Assembly: GCA_032124675.1 (NCBI GenBank)
Contig: JAQBDA010000021.1
Coordinates: forward strand, 1 to 13,997
Direction: 5' to 3'
From: JAQBDA01 sp032124675
Lineage (GTDB): Bacteria > Chloroflexota > Anaerolineae > Anaerolineales > UBA4823
Length of the DNA: 13,997 nucleotides
Shown here: piece by piece, positions 7,050 to 13,997 of the stretch
How the letters are laid out: the number at the start of each line of letters is the position of its first letter
Numbering within the stretch: position 1 is the first letter of the stretch
The notes under the pieces: generated by a model
The model's input: only the letters and a program-made list of their open reading frames with translations
Database searches by the model: none
What the model was told of the DNA's origin: nothing
Translations under genes and position numbers: made by a program

Positions 7050-9065
7050 ATGAGCGAATTAAGAATTCAAACTTGGAGGATGCCCGCCACCGACCTGGGT
7101 CCAGATAACCCCTTCCCCGCTCTATCTACTCGCAAGAAACATCGCTTCGAAAATATAATTGGCATACCAGATGAGATTATTGAGAATATGACCTACGGTC
7201 ATGTGCCCAATATCCTGCCCTACACCCTTCAGGATGGCTATGATCGCCAGCTTCATTCAATAGATTTTCGGGTTGCTGTCCTGGAGAACGAGATACTGCG
7301 AGCTGCATTTTTGCTAGAGTTCGGAGGCCGATTGTGGTCCCTGTTTCACAAGCCATCAGGGCGCGAATTGCTGGCAACCAATCCCGTTTTCCAACTGGCA
7401 AACCTGGCTATCCGTAACGCCTGGTTCAGCGGCGGGGTGGAGTTTAATATCGCAACAACCGGTCACTCGCCTTTAACCTGCTCCCCTATGTTTGTTGGTC
7501 GCCTGCAGCGGGCGGATGGCACACCGATTCTCCGTTTGTACGAATGGGAGCGATATCGCCAGACCCCATACCAGATTGATGCTTATCTGCCTGACGGTTC
7601 TCCGCTGCTGTTCTTGCGGGTACGCATCAGCAACCCAAATGAGCATGATGTTCCTATGTACTGGTGGACGAATATTGCCGTCCCTCAGAGTCCACTTACA
7701 CGCGTGATCGCTCCAGCCGACTCTGCCTATTGTTTAGGATGCCAAAAAGATGGTTTTGTTCGCATCCCGGTTCCAGATTTCGAGGGAATCGACTTCACAT
7801 ACCCATGCAACGCATCCTATGCTGCGGACTATTTCTTCGACATCCCCTCCAATCAACGCCCCTGGATTGCAGCCTTGGACGGTGAAGGGAAAGGACTTGT
7901 ACAGGTTTCGACCAACCGGATGATGGGTCGCAAGCTGTGGGTATGGGGGACAGGCGCAGGGGGCAGCAACTGGCAAAAATTCCTCTCACCCCCAGGAGAG
8001 GGCTATGTAGAGATTCAGGCTGGGCTTACAGCTACTCAATTGGAACATCTGCGCATGCCACCCGGCGCCGATTGGTCGTGGTTGGAGGCGTATGGTTTGC
8101 TGCAATCCGATCCTGCGACCGTTCACGGGACCGACTGGAAGCAAGCGATACACACTGTAGAGGCAGAGCTTCAAATATTATCACCATACGCCGAGCTCAC
8201 AGACGAATACGAGCGAGGAGCGGGATATGCACACAGCCTTCCGGATGAGACCTTGCAGTGCGGGTCCGGATGGGGGGCGCTGGAACGGCGTCGCCGTGAA
8301 GCCTGTGGAGAAGCGCCTTTATTTACCAGCGGGCTGATCTTCGATGACGATTCACTCGATGATGAACAGATGCCCTGGATCAGCCTGATAGAGAAAGGTA
8401 CCTTTCCGGATCCAGATCCTCAGACACCTCCGGGCAGCTTCGTAGTAGGTGAGAAATGGAGATATTTGTTAAAAAGCGCTTTGCGATCTGGAAATGCAGA
8501 TAACTGGTTTGCATTGTTTCATCTGGGGGTTATGGATTATTGGGCCGGAGATCTGGATGACGCTCGCAATGCCTGGGAACGATCTCTGGAGATGGTTTCC
8601 ACTCCCTGGGCAGCTCGAAATCTGGCTATGCTTATCTGGGAACAAGGGCATCTTGACGAAGCTGCCAGGTTGCTGATCAAAGCTTTGCAGATGGCACCCC
8701 ATCTTATCCCTTTAGCAATTGAGTGTGGACGTTGTCTCCTCGAGGCGGGTCTCACACACGAGTGGCTGGAGCTGCTCAACGACTTACCAGAATCGATTCG
8801 GTCTAACGGGCGTATACAATTCCTGCAGGCTCAGGCAGCCCTTGCAGAAGGCAATCTGTCTGCTGTAGCACGTTTCTTCGAGGAAAGGATCATCGTAGAT
8901 GACCTGCGTGAAGGGGAAAATTCCCTGGCAGATTTATGGTTTTCTTATCATGCGGAACGGATAAGCATTGAAGAAAATACACCGCTTACAGATTCTCTCA
9001 TATCGCATATCAGGGGCGAATATCCGCTCCCGGAAGAATTCGACTTTTCAATGAACCCGTTCTGA
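7050..9065 (+). CDS. DUF5107 domain + TPR protein (second copy)
   Basis: 671 residues, complete, starting 22 bases after the regulator, with AGGGA about 11 bases before the ATG. The N-terminal DUF5107 region shares motifs, in order, with the protein at the left edge: PYTLQD (57-62), FGGRLWSL (91-98), FSGGVEFN (126-133), YWWTN (204-208), KLWVWGTGAGG (295-305) and YVEIQAG (319-325). The two copies diverge strongly between motifs, so they are not a recent duplication. From ~484 to ~612 come TPR-like helix pairs (for example WFALFHLGVMDYWAGDLDDA and its repeats). No signal peptide or membrane helix is seen, so it is probably cytoplasmic. It sits between the sugar sensor and the kinase, where a sugar-releasing or anomer-handling enzyme would be expected. 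That role is inference. The conserved Trp/Tyr/Glu-rich motifs would suit a carbohydrate pocket. Confidence 0.87.
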   Translation: MSELRIQTWRMPATDLGPDNPFPALSTRKKHRFENIIGIPDEIIENMTYGHVPNILPYTLQDGYDRQLHSIDFRVAVLENEILRAAFLLEFGGRLWSLFHKPSGRELLATNPVFQLANLAIRNAWFSGGVEFNIATTGHSPLTCSPMFVGRLQRADGTPILRLYEWERYRQTPYQIDAYLPDGSPLLFLRVRISNPNEHDVPMYWWTNIAVPQSPLTRVIAPADSAYCLGCQKDGFVRIPVPDFEGIDFTYPCNASYAADYFFDIPSNQRPWIAALDGEGKGLVQVSTNRMMGRKLWVWGTGAGGSNWQKFLSPPGEGYVEIQAGLTATQLEHLRMPPGADWSWLEAYGLLQSDPATVHGTDWKQAIHTVEAELQILSPYAELTDEYERGAGYAHSLPDETLQCGSGWGALERRRREACGEAPLFTSGLIFDDDSLDDEQMPWISLIEKGTFPDPDPQTPPGSFVVGEKWRYLLKSALRSGNADNWFALFHLGVMDYWAGDLDDARNAWERSLEMVSTPWAARNLAMLIWEQGHLDEAARLLIKALQMAPHLIPLAIECGRCLLEAGLTHEWLELLNDLPESIRSNGRIQFLQAQAALAEGNLSAVARFFEERIIVDDLREGENSLADLWFSYHAERISIEENTPLTDSLISHIRGEYPLPEEFDFSMNPF

Positions 9066-9125
9066 GGCAGGCAATCTTATGTGGTATCGATGGAGATGTC
9101 TCGCAACTACTGTGGAGGGTATAGC

Positions 9126-10250
9126 ATGAGACCAGCTATCAAAAACATCGTTCGAGAATTTCAATTTGAAGGAGATTTTCTATCCGCCAACATGTATGGC
9201 ACAGGTCATATCCATGATACTTACGCGGCTATCTTTCAAGCAGGTGGGGATACCCGCCGCTACATCCTTCAGCGTATCAACCAGAATGTGTTTAGAGACC
9301 CCGAAGGTGTGATGAAAAACATCCAGGCGGTAACCGCTCATCTGCGCCGCAAGATCCTGGCAGCCGGCGGTGATCCACTGCGTGAGACTCTAAACCTGAT
9401 ACCAACTATTGATGGGAACTGCTATCATAAGACAGAGGAGGGAGATTACTGGAGGGCTTTCACCTTCATCGAGGGGGCGCGCACCTATGACTTCGTTGAA
9501 AATCTGGATCACGTTTACAACGCCGCGAAGGCTTTCGGCAGCTTTCAGACCATGCTCAGCGATTTTCCATCCGAGCAGCTTGAAGAAACAATCCCCAACT
9601 TCCACCACACGGGGGTACGCTACCAGGCGTTTATATCCTCCGTTGAGAACGATATTATGAACCGCGCCGATAATTGCCAGCCTGAAATTGACTTCGTTAC
9701 TCAACGGGCGGGTGTGACCTCTACTCTGATCGACATGCTCAACCGGGGTGATCTTCCCGAGCGGGTAACCCATAACGATACCAAGTTCAATAATGTCATG
9801 ATCGACGATCAGACCGGTGAGGGGATCTGCATCGTTGATCTGGATACGGTCATGCCCGGCCTGTCATTATATGATTTTGGAGACTCCATCCGTTCTATGG
9901 CGAATACCGCCGCAGAAGATGAACTGGACCTCTCACGGGTAAATTTTGACTTGCAGATCTACCGGAGCTATTCGCACGGCTTCCTGGATGCGGCAGGTCG
10001 AATTTTGTCTCCCCGGGAAATCGAGCAGCTGCCTTTCTCGGCGATTCTTATGACCCTTGAGTGTGGTATGCGCTTCCTGACAGATCACTTGCAGGGAGAT
10101 ATCTATTATAAGATCCACCGACAGAATCACAACCTCGACCGCTGCCGCACGCAGTTCAAGCTGGTCAGCGATATGGAAGAGCAATTAGACTCCATGACTG
10201 AAATCGTCGAGAATATTACTATCAGACAGGATAACTATGTGCAATCCTGA
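9126..10250 (+). CDS. nahK: N-acetylhexosamine 1-kinase (NahK-like, APH fold)
   Basis: Cytoplasmic kinase, 374 residues, expected to phosphorylate GlcNAc and/or GalNAc at C1 with ATP, giving HexNAc-1-phosphate. The ATG at 9126 is chosen because GGAGGG lies six bases upstream; an in-frame GTG at 9081 lacks such a site. Nucleotide loop: YGTGHIHDTY (24-33), then YILQRINQNVF (46-56) as in bifidobacterial NahK (LnpB). The Brenner phosphotransferase motif is HNDTKFNN (216-223), with Asp218 as the likely catalytic base. The metal-binding segment is VDLDTVMPG (237-245), followed by YDFGDSIR (249-256). Length is close to the ~359 residues of the Bifidobacterium enzyme. It lies between the DUF5107 gene and the nucleotidyltransferase-mutase fusion, which would use its product. 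The subfamily call rests on motif recognition; another hexose or hexosamine as substrate is possible. Confidence 0.8.
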   Translation: MRPAIKNIVREFQFEGDFLSANMYGTGHIHDTYAAIFQAGGDTRRYILQRINQNVFRDPEGVMKNIQAVTAHLRRKILAAGGDPLRETLNLIPTIDGNCYHKTEEGDYWRAFTFIEGARTYDFVENLDHVYNAAKAFGSFQTMLSDFPSEQLEETIPNFHHTGVRYQAFISSVENDIMNRADNCQPEIDFVTQRAGVTSTLIDMLNRGDLPERVTHNDTKFNNVMIDDQTGEGICIVDLDTVMPGLSLYDFGDSIRSMANTAAEDELDLSRVNFDLQIYRSYSHGFLDAAGRILSPREIEQLPFSAILMTLECGMRFLTDHLQGDIYYKIHRQNHNLDRCRTQFKLVSDMEEQLDSMTEIVENITIRQDNYVQS

Positions 10251-10283
10251 TCCCCTCCATCAACAATATATGACCGAAGCATC

Positions 10284-12476
10284 ATGACAAAATCACCAAC
10301 TGTTCACCCCCTCAAAGCCATCCTCCTGGCTGCTGGTCCCGGAGAAGAGGATGGCAAACCCTTCTTCAAGGTTCTTGAACCGCTCGGTCAGAAGCTGGTC
10401 ATCGATTATGTCATTGATCTGGTAACACGCTTTGTCTCCCCCAAAAATATATATGCTGTCGTTGGCTACCAGCGAGAGCAGGTCCAAAAACACCTGGGCG
10501 ATGCCTATAACTACGTTATGCAAGACCAACTCCTGGGGACAGGGCACGCGGTTCTGCAGGTCTTCTCTCAGCTAGAGAGCTACAAAGGTGATTTACTGAT
10601 CTTGTACGGCGATACCCCACTCTTCCGTCCCAGCTCGATTTCAGGGATGCTCAACCGTCACCGCCTGAAAGAAGCCGACCTGACGTTGTTTACCAGCGTG
10701 TCCTCCCAATCCCTGCCATACGGCCGCATCATTCGTGAGATGAGCGGTCAAATTGTGGGAATTATCGAGGAGACCGAAGCCTCCGAGCAAGTGCTTTCCA
10801 TTCGCGAGCTGAATGTTGGCGCCTATGTCACCCGCGCTGCGCAGCTGTTCAGCGCGCTTCAACAGCTATCACAGGGCAGGGAGGGAATGCGCCTTCCGCT
10901 TACAGAGATTGTCCACCAGATGATCCGATCCGGGTGCCAGGTGACAAGCTATACCAGCCATGATCCCGACGAGATACTCGGCATCAATACACCTGCCGAC
11001 CTCGCACAGGCTGAATTTGTGTTCAAGAAACGCTACTTGAGGCCAGCCCGTGTGGAAGAAGAGAGTGAGATCCGCTTCGGCACCGGGGGGTGGCGTGCGA
11101 TCATCGGTGAAGGTTTCACCATGCGGAATGTCCGCCGCCTGAGTCAGGCGCTGGCCAACCGCCTCACCCGTCAGGGTGTAGAACAGCAAGGTGTCCTGAT
11201 CGGCTATGACCGGCGATTTCTGGCGGATCGAGCTGCTGAAGTCGCTGCTGAGGTGTTTGCCGGAAATAACATCGCAGTTACCCTGATCCCCGAAGCCGCA
11301 CCTACCCCTCTCATCACCTACGCCACGGTACAGCAATGTGCAGCTTTAGGTCTGGCATTCACCGCCAGTCACAACCCCCCCGAATGGAACGGGCTGAAGG
11401 TATTCCGGGAAGATGGATCTCTCATGATGACGGATGAGACCAACCAGATCGAGGCAGAGGCAAACGCGCTTACTCTCTCCGAGGTCGTCAAAATCGAGCT
11501 TGAACTGGCTCTGCAAGAGGGCGTTGTTAGCTACACGGATTTCACAAATTCGTATGTAGACGCACTTGAATCACTGGTAGATATGGCTGCTATCCGCAAG
11601 GCAGGTCTGAAGGTGGCGGTTGATCCAATGCATGGTGTTGGGCAGCTTACCCTTGATATCATCCTGACCGAGGCACGCTGCCGGGTGACGAGCATCCATG
11701 GGCGCCGAGACCCCCTGTTTGGTGGTCGATCCCCGGCGCCAGATTTAAATGCCCTTGGGCTGCTCATCAGTACCATCAAAGATGATGGCTTCGATTTGGG
11801 TATGGCTACGGATGGAGATGCTGACCGCATCGCCATCGTGGATGATCGCGGGGAATATATACATATCAATGACGTGCTCTTGCTGCTGTATTTCTATATG
11901 CACGAAGTGCGCGGCTGGCAAGGTGCTGTCGTCAGGAACCTGGCGACAACCCATCTGCTCGATCGCCTGGCGGCTCACTACAATGAGAAGGCAATCGAAA
12001 CCCCGGTAGGATTTAAACATATCATCGCAGCCATGCAAGAACATGATGCTCTCATGGGTGGTGAGAGCAGCGGTGGGTTGACCATTCGCGGGCATATCCT
12101 TGGCAAGGACGGAATCCTGGCCGCGGCTCTCATGGTGGAGATGTTAGCCCTCACCGGGCGCAGGATCCATGAACTACTCGACCAGATTTACAGCATCACC
12201 GGTCGGCTTTATTCTATAGAACAAAACACACCGGCTACTTCGGAGATGAAAGTCGTCATACCGGTACGTTTACGTGAAACCAAAATCGATAAAATCGGTC
12301 CTTACCCGGTGCTCAAGACCTCGCATCAGGACGGCACGAAATTCCTGCTGGAAAATGAAAACTGGCTGCTGCTGCGCTTTTCCGGAACAGAGCCGTTGCT
12401 GCGCATTTTCGCCGAAGCTGACAGCCCCGAAAAGGCTCAACAATTGGTAGAATGGGGAATGGGACAGATCAAATAA
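10284..12476 (+). CDS. GlmU-type nucleotidyltransferase fused to phosphohexomutase
   Basis: 730 residues with two enzyme domains. Residues ~10-245 resemble the uridylyltransferase half of GlmU: LLAAG (14-18), KVL (29-31), QLLGTGHAV (82-90), LYGDTPL (107-113), YGRIIRE (146-152), EETEA (162-166), ELNVGAY (175-181) and GIN (233-235). The left-handed beta-helix acetyltransferase of GlmU is absent. After a ~15-residue linker an alpha-D-phosphohexomutase begins at RFGTGGWR (264-271), with phosphoserine loop TASHNP (360-365, Ser362), metal loop DGDADR (510-515), sugar loop GGESSGG (592-598) and phosphate loop RFSGTEPLLR (698-707). All four mutase active-site loops are intact. The GTRM signature of the first domain reads GEED, so its activity or nucleotide preference may differ. 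It follows the kinase by 33 bases in the same frame without a clear Shine-Dalgarno, suggesting coupled translation. Expected role: HexNAc-1-P to UDP-HexNAc and/or HexNAc-6-P. Glucose-type substrates cannot be excluded. Confidence 0.88.
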   Translation: MTKSPTVHPLKAILLAAGPGEEDGKPFFKVLEPLGQKLVIDYVIDLVTRFVSPKNIYAVVGYQREQVQKHLGDAYNYVMQDQLLGTGHAVLQVFSQLESYKGDLLILYGDTPLFRPSSISGMLNRHRLKEADLTLFTSVSSQSLPYGRIIREMSGQIVGIIEETEASEQVLSIRELNVGAYVTRAAQLFSALQQLSQGREGMRLPLTEIVHQMIRSGCQVTSYTSHDPDEILGINTPADLAQAEFVFKKRYLRPARVEEESEIRFGTGGWRAIIGEGFTMRNVRRLSQALANRLTRQGVEQQGVLIGYDRRFLADRAAEVAAEVFAGNNIAVTLIPEAAPTPLITYATVQQCAALGLAFTASHNPPEWNGLKVFREDGSLMMTDETNQIEAEANALTLSEVVKIELELALQEGVVSYTDFTNSYVDALESLVDMAAIRKAGLKVAVDPMHGVGQLTLDIILTEARCRVTSIHGRRDPLFGGRSPAPDLNALGLLISTIKDDGFDLGMATDGDADRIAIVDDRGEYIHINDVLLLLYFYMHEVRGWQGAVVRNLATTHLLDRLAAHYNEKAIETPVGFKHIIAAMQEHDALMGGESSGGLTIRGHILGKDGILAAALMVEMLALTGRRIHELLDQIYSITGRLYSIEQNTPATSEMKVVIPVRLRETKIDKIGPYPVLKTSHQDGTKFLLENENWLLLRFSGTEPLLRIFAEADSPEKAQQLVEWGMGQIK

Positions 12477-12589
12477 CGAAGGTCGGAGAACAGTTACACG
12501 AAGCCATTAATGGCAAGATGGTGAATGAGTTGGTGGCGGTTTAGTGCTGGCATGCATGTATTTTTTACAGGTGATTCCCTTCACACATT
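12477..12589. other. Gap after the sugar operon
   Basis: 113 bases without a supported gene. It holds a perfect 12-bp palindrome GCCATTAATGGC (12503-12514), but no stem followed by a T-run, so no intrinsic terminator is evident. A weak AGGTGA lies about 15 bases before the next gene's ATG. The gap may contain that gene's promoter, but no clear -35/-10 pair was found. Confidence 0.5.
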
Positions 12590-13681
12590 ATGGACACTAT
12601 AACGCAGCACGGATACTTAATACTCGCCGATATTTCCGGATATAGCTCATTCGTCGCCAAGAGCGAACTGGAACACGCGCACGATATTCTAAGCGAACTG
12701 CTGGGATTGATCCTCAAACGCATCACAACCATTTTTACGTTATCTAAACTTGAAGGCGATGCGATCTTTGCTTACGCGCCCGAAGAAAAGTTGAAACGGG
12801 GCGAAACGCTGATCGAATTGATCGAGTCCACCTATGCGGCTTTCAAGGATCAACAGGAGACAATTCGCCGTCGAACCGCCTGTCAATGCAATGCCTGCCG
12901 GAACATCCCGTCGCTCGATCTGAAATTCATTACGCATCATGGCGAGTACATTTTTCAAAGCATCGGCGGCAATCGCGAAATGGTCGGCAACGATGTCATC
13001 CTCATTCACCGCTTGCTTAAAAATCGCGTCGTGGAAGTAAGCGGCTGGAGCGGCTATGCATTGTTCACCGACCAGGCCCTGTCACACTTAGGCCTCAAAC
13101 CGGATGGGCTTCACGAAATGAGCGAGACGTACGACATCGGTGAGGTAAAAATATTCGTCACCAATCTCAAAGAGCGCTATCAAACGCTGCGTGATCTTCG
13201 CCGTGTGATCGTCGACCGGTCTGAAGCGGATTTGATCTACGAATTCGATTATCCTGCACCGCCGCCGGTCGTGTGGGATTGGCTCAACGATCCGCAGAAA
13301 CGGCTGCAATGGGAATATGCCGAGCGGCGTATTTTCCCTTTCTTCATGCCCAAAGGCCGCACCACTGCCGGCGCCGTCAATCACTGTATGCATGGCAAAA
13401 ACCTCGCCATGATTGAAACGGTGTTGGACTGGCGGCCGTTCGATTATTTCACCGTCACTCAGGATGTCCTAAAAGCCGTTCTCATGACCATCACTTTCCA
13501 ATTGCTGCCCACTGAGGCTGGCACACATATGACTTATATCTGCAGCCTGCAGCCCCAAATTCCGATGCCCATGCCCGCCAGCCTAAAACTCGCCGCGGTA
13601 AAAAGCGAGCTGGACAAACTCAAAGTCAAAGAAGCCTACGAAAAAATCGCTCAACTGGTTGTTCAAGATACCATCCTCTGA
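12590..13681 (+). CDS. DUF2652 (class III cyclase-like) + SRPBCC protein
   Basis: 363 residues. The N-terminal ~200 residues match the DUF2652 / adenylate-guanylate cyclase-like fold: YLILADISGYSSFV (9-22) carries the first metal-type Asp (Asp14), KLEGDAIFAY (53-62) the second (Asp57), and VGNDVILIHRLLKN (132-145) resembles the cyclase dimer-interface helix. A cysteine cluster CQCNAC (98-103) may bind metal. Residues ~215-363 look like an SRPBCC (START/polyketide-cyclase) ligand-binding domain, beginning FDYPAPPPVVWDWLNDP. No signal peptide or membrane helix is seen. Nucleotide cyclase activity is not established for DUF2652; a signalling or lipid-related role is inference. It stands 113 bases after the sugar operon and abuts a decarboxylase remnant, so it probably does not belong to the sugar pathway. 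The Shine-Dalgarno site is poor, but no better start is available. Confidence 0.82.
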   Translation: MDTITQHGYLILADISGYSSFVAKSELEHAHDILSELLGLILKRITTIFTLSKLEGDAIFAYAPEEKLKRGETLIELIESTYAAFKDQQETIRRRTACQCNACRNIPSLDLKFITHHGEYIFQSIGGNREMVGNDVILIHRLLKNRVVEVSGWSGYALFTDQALSHLGLKPDGLHEMSETYDIGEVKIFVTNLKERYQTLRDLRRVIVDRSEADLIYEFDYPAPPPVVWDWLNDPQKRLQWEYAERRIFPFFMPKGRTTAGAVNHCMHGKNLAMIETVLDWRPFDYFTVTQDVLKAVLMTITFQLLPTEAGTHMTYICSLQPQIPMPMPASLKLAAVKSELDKLKVKEAYEKIAQLVVQDTIL

Positions 13682-13791
13682 CATCCGCCACCGCCCTCGC
13701 CCACCCGACTATCGCCTTTATCAAGTACCGGGGCAATCGCGACCAGGGGCTGCGCCTGTCATCCAACGGCTCGCTCTGGGTAAAGCTAAAT
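13681..13791 (+). pseudogene. mvaD: N-terminal remnant of mevalonate-pathway decarboxylase
   Basis: The frame starting at 13681 reads TSATALAHPTIAFIKYRGN followed by RDQGLRLSSNGSL, a close match to the N-terminus of (di)phosphomevalonate decarboxylase, whose family signature is ATARAHPTIAxIKYWGN...LPxNGS. The invariant Trp of KYWG is Arg here. No ATG, GTG or TTG is available; the codon where the start should sit is CTG (13678), overlapping the TGA of the preceding gene. Similarity ends near 13791 and the frame continues into unrelated AT-rich sequence. About 37 of the usual ~320 residues remain, so it is a broken gene. Whether it was cut by an insertion or by an assembly join cannot be told from the window. 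The intact enzyme makes isoprenoid precursors. Confidence 0.65.
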
Positions 13792-13997
13792 CATCAATGC
13801 GTACGCCTAAATATAAAATCATCATATTCAAGTATCATCAGAAAACAACCAGCAGAATTTAATAGACATAGGAGTTACGCACTTCAGAGGAATTTGGGGG
13901 TGGTTGGGGGGGCGGTTCCCGCCCCAACACCCCCACCCGCCCGCCCAAATCGGACCAACAAAAACAAAAAAATTATACACAAATTAAGGCTGGTGAA
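13792..13997. other. Non-coding right end, possibly a repeat or mobile-element edge
   Basis: No gene is supported. From 13792 the sequence turns AT-rich, then GACATAGGAGTTACGCAC (13865-13882) introduces a G-run/C-run hairpin and an A-rich stretch. The GGAGTTACGCA-like string resembles ends of dispersed repeats I associate with cyanobacterial and Chloroflexota genomes, from memory only. The abrupt change right after the decarboxylase remnant fits an insertion. Confidence 0.3.
13895..13935. repeat. GC-rich imperfect hairpin
   Basis: The left arm TGGGGGTGGTTGGGG (13895-13909) pairs with the right arm CCCCAACACCCCCA (13922-13935) with a single bulged G. Inside the 12-base loop GGG can pair with CCC. 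C-rich CCCGCCCGCCC follows and no T-run, so it is not an intrinsic rightward terminator. It may be the subterminal structure of a small repeat, or G-quadruplex-prone DNA. Confidence 0.55.

Noticed and set aside
9081..9125. GTG at 9081 as start of the kinase
   Set aside because: No ribosome site precedes it, whereas ATG 9126 has GGAGGG at six bases and gives a length close to known NahK.
12452..12544. 30-codon frame overlapping the end of the fusion gene, ending KMVNELVAV
   Set aside because: Short, mostly in the gap, no family resemblance and no ribosome site. The fusion protein already ends normally for a mutase. Probably chance.
13659..13862. Plus-strand 67-codon frame over the decarboxylase remnant
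   Set aside because: It overlaps the end of the DUF2652 gene, its translation is basic and without a family pattern, and the neighbouring frame carries the MvaD match.
13895..13935. Intrinsic terminator for the DUF2652 gene
   Set aside because: The stem is strong, but C-rich and A-rich sequence follows instead of a T-run, and it lies more than 200 bases past the stop codon.

Overview
The window reads like a bacterial chromosome segment of moderate GC, most probably from Chloroflexota (Anaerolineae-like). This is inferred from the style of the genes: a lipoprotein sugar-binding protein with an Ala/Pro/Glu-rich linker, MalF/MalG-type permeases without an ATPase gene, a ROK regulator, DUF5107/TPR proteins and a DUF2652 protein. 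No rRNA, tRNA, CRISPR array or complete mobile element was seen.

Layout. The core (1-12476) is a divergent carbohydrate locus around a regulatory region at 5304-5836. The leftward arm encodes a sugar-binding lipoprotein, two ABC permeases and a DUF5107 + TPR protein that runs off the left edge. The rightward arm encodes a ROK-family regulator, a second DUF5107 + TPR protein, an N-acetylhexosamine 1-kinase (NahK-like) and a 730-residue fusion of a GlmU-type nucleotidyltransferase to an alpha-D-phosphohexomutase. The central region has several inverted repeats suited to a shared operator, and recognisable promoter elements. A perfect 13-bp hairpin lies between the binding-protein gene and the permease genes.

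How the genes could work together (inference). The ABC system imports an amino-sugar-containing oligosaccharide. Something releases the monosaccharide, and the two DUF5107 proteins are the only unassigned candidates here. The kinase makes HexNAc-1-phosphate. The fusion protein then passes it either to a UDP-sugar or, through the mutase domain, to the 6-phosphate. This resembles the bifidobacterial lacto-N-biose/galacto-N-biose salvage logic, but no GH112 phosphorylase is present and the downstream enzyme is a fusion. One substrate-loop signature of the nucleotidyltransferase domain is lost, so its activity is uncertain.

Right end. After a 113-base gap comes a DUF2652 (class III cyclase-like) + SRPBCC protein, apparently unrelated to the sugar locus. 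It is followed directly by a start-less N-terminal remnant of a mevalonate-pathway decarboxylase (MvaD-like). That remnant dissolves into AT-rich sequence and a GC-rich hairpin that may be part of a repeat or mobile-element end.
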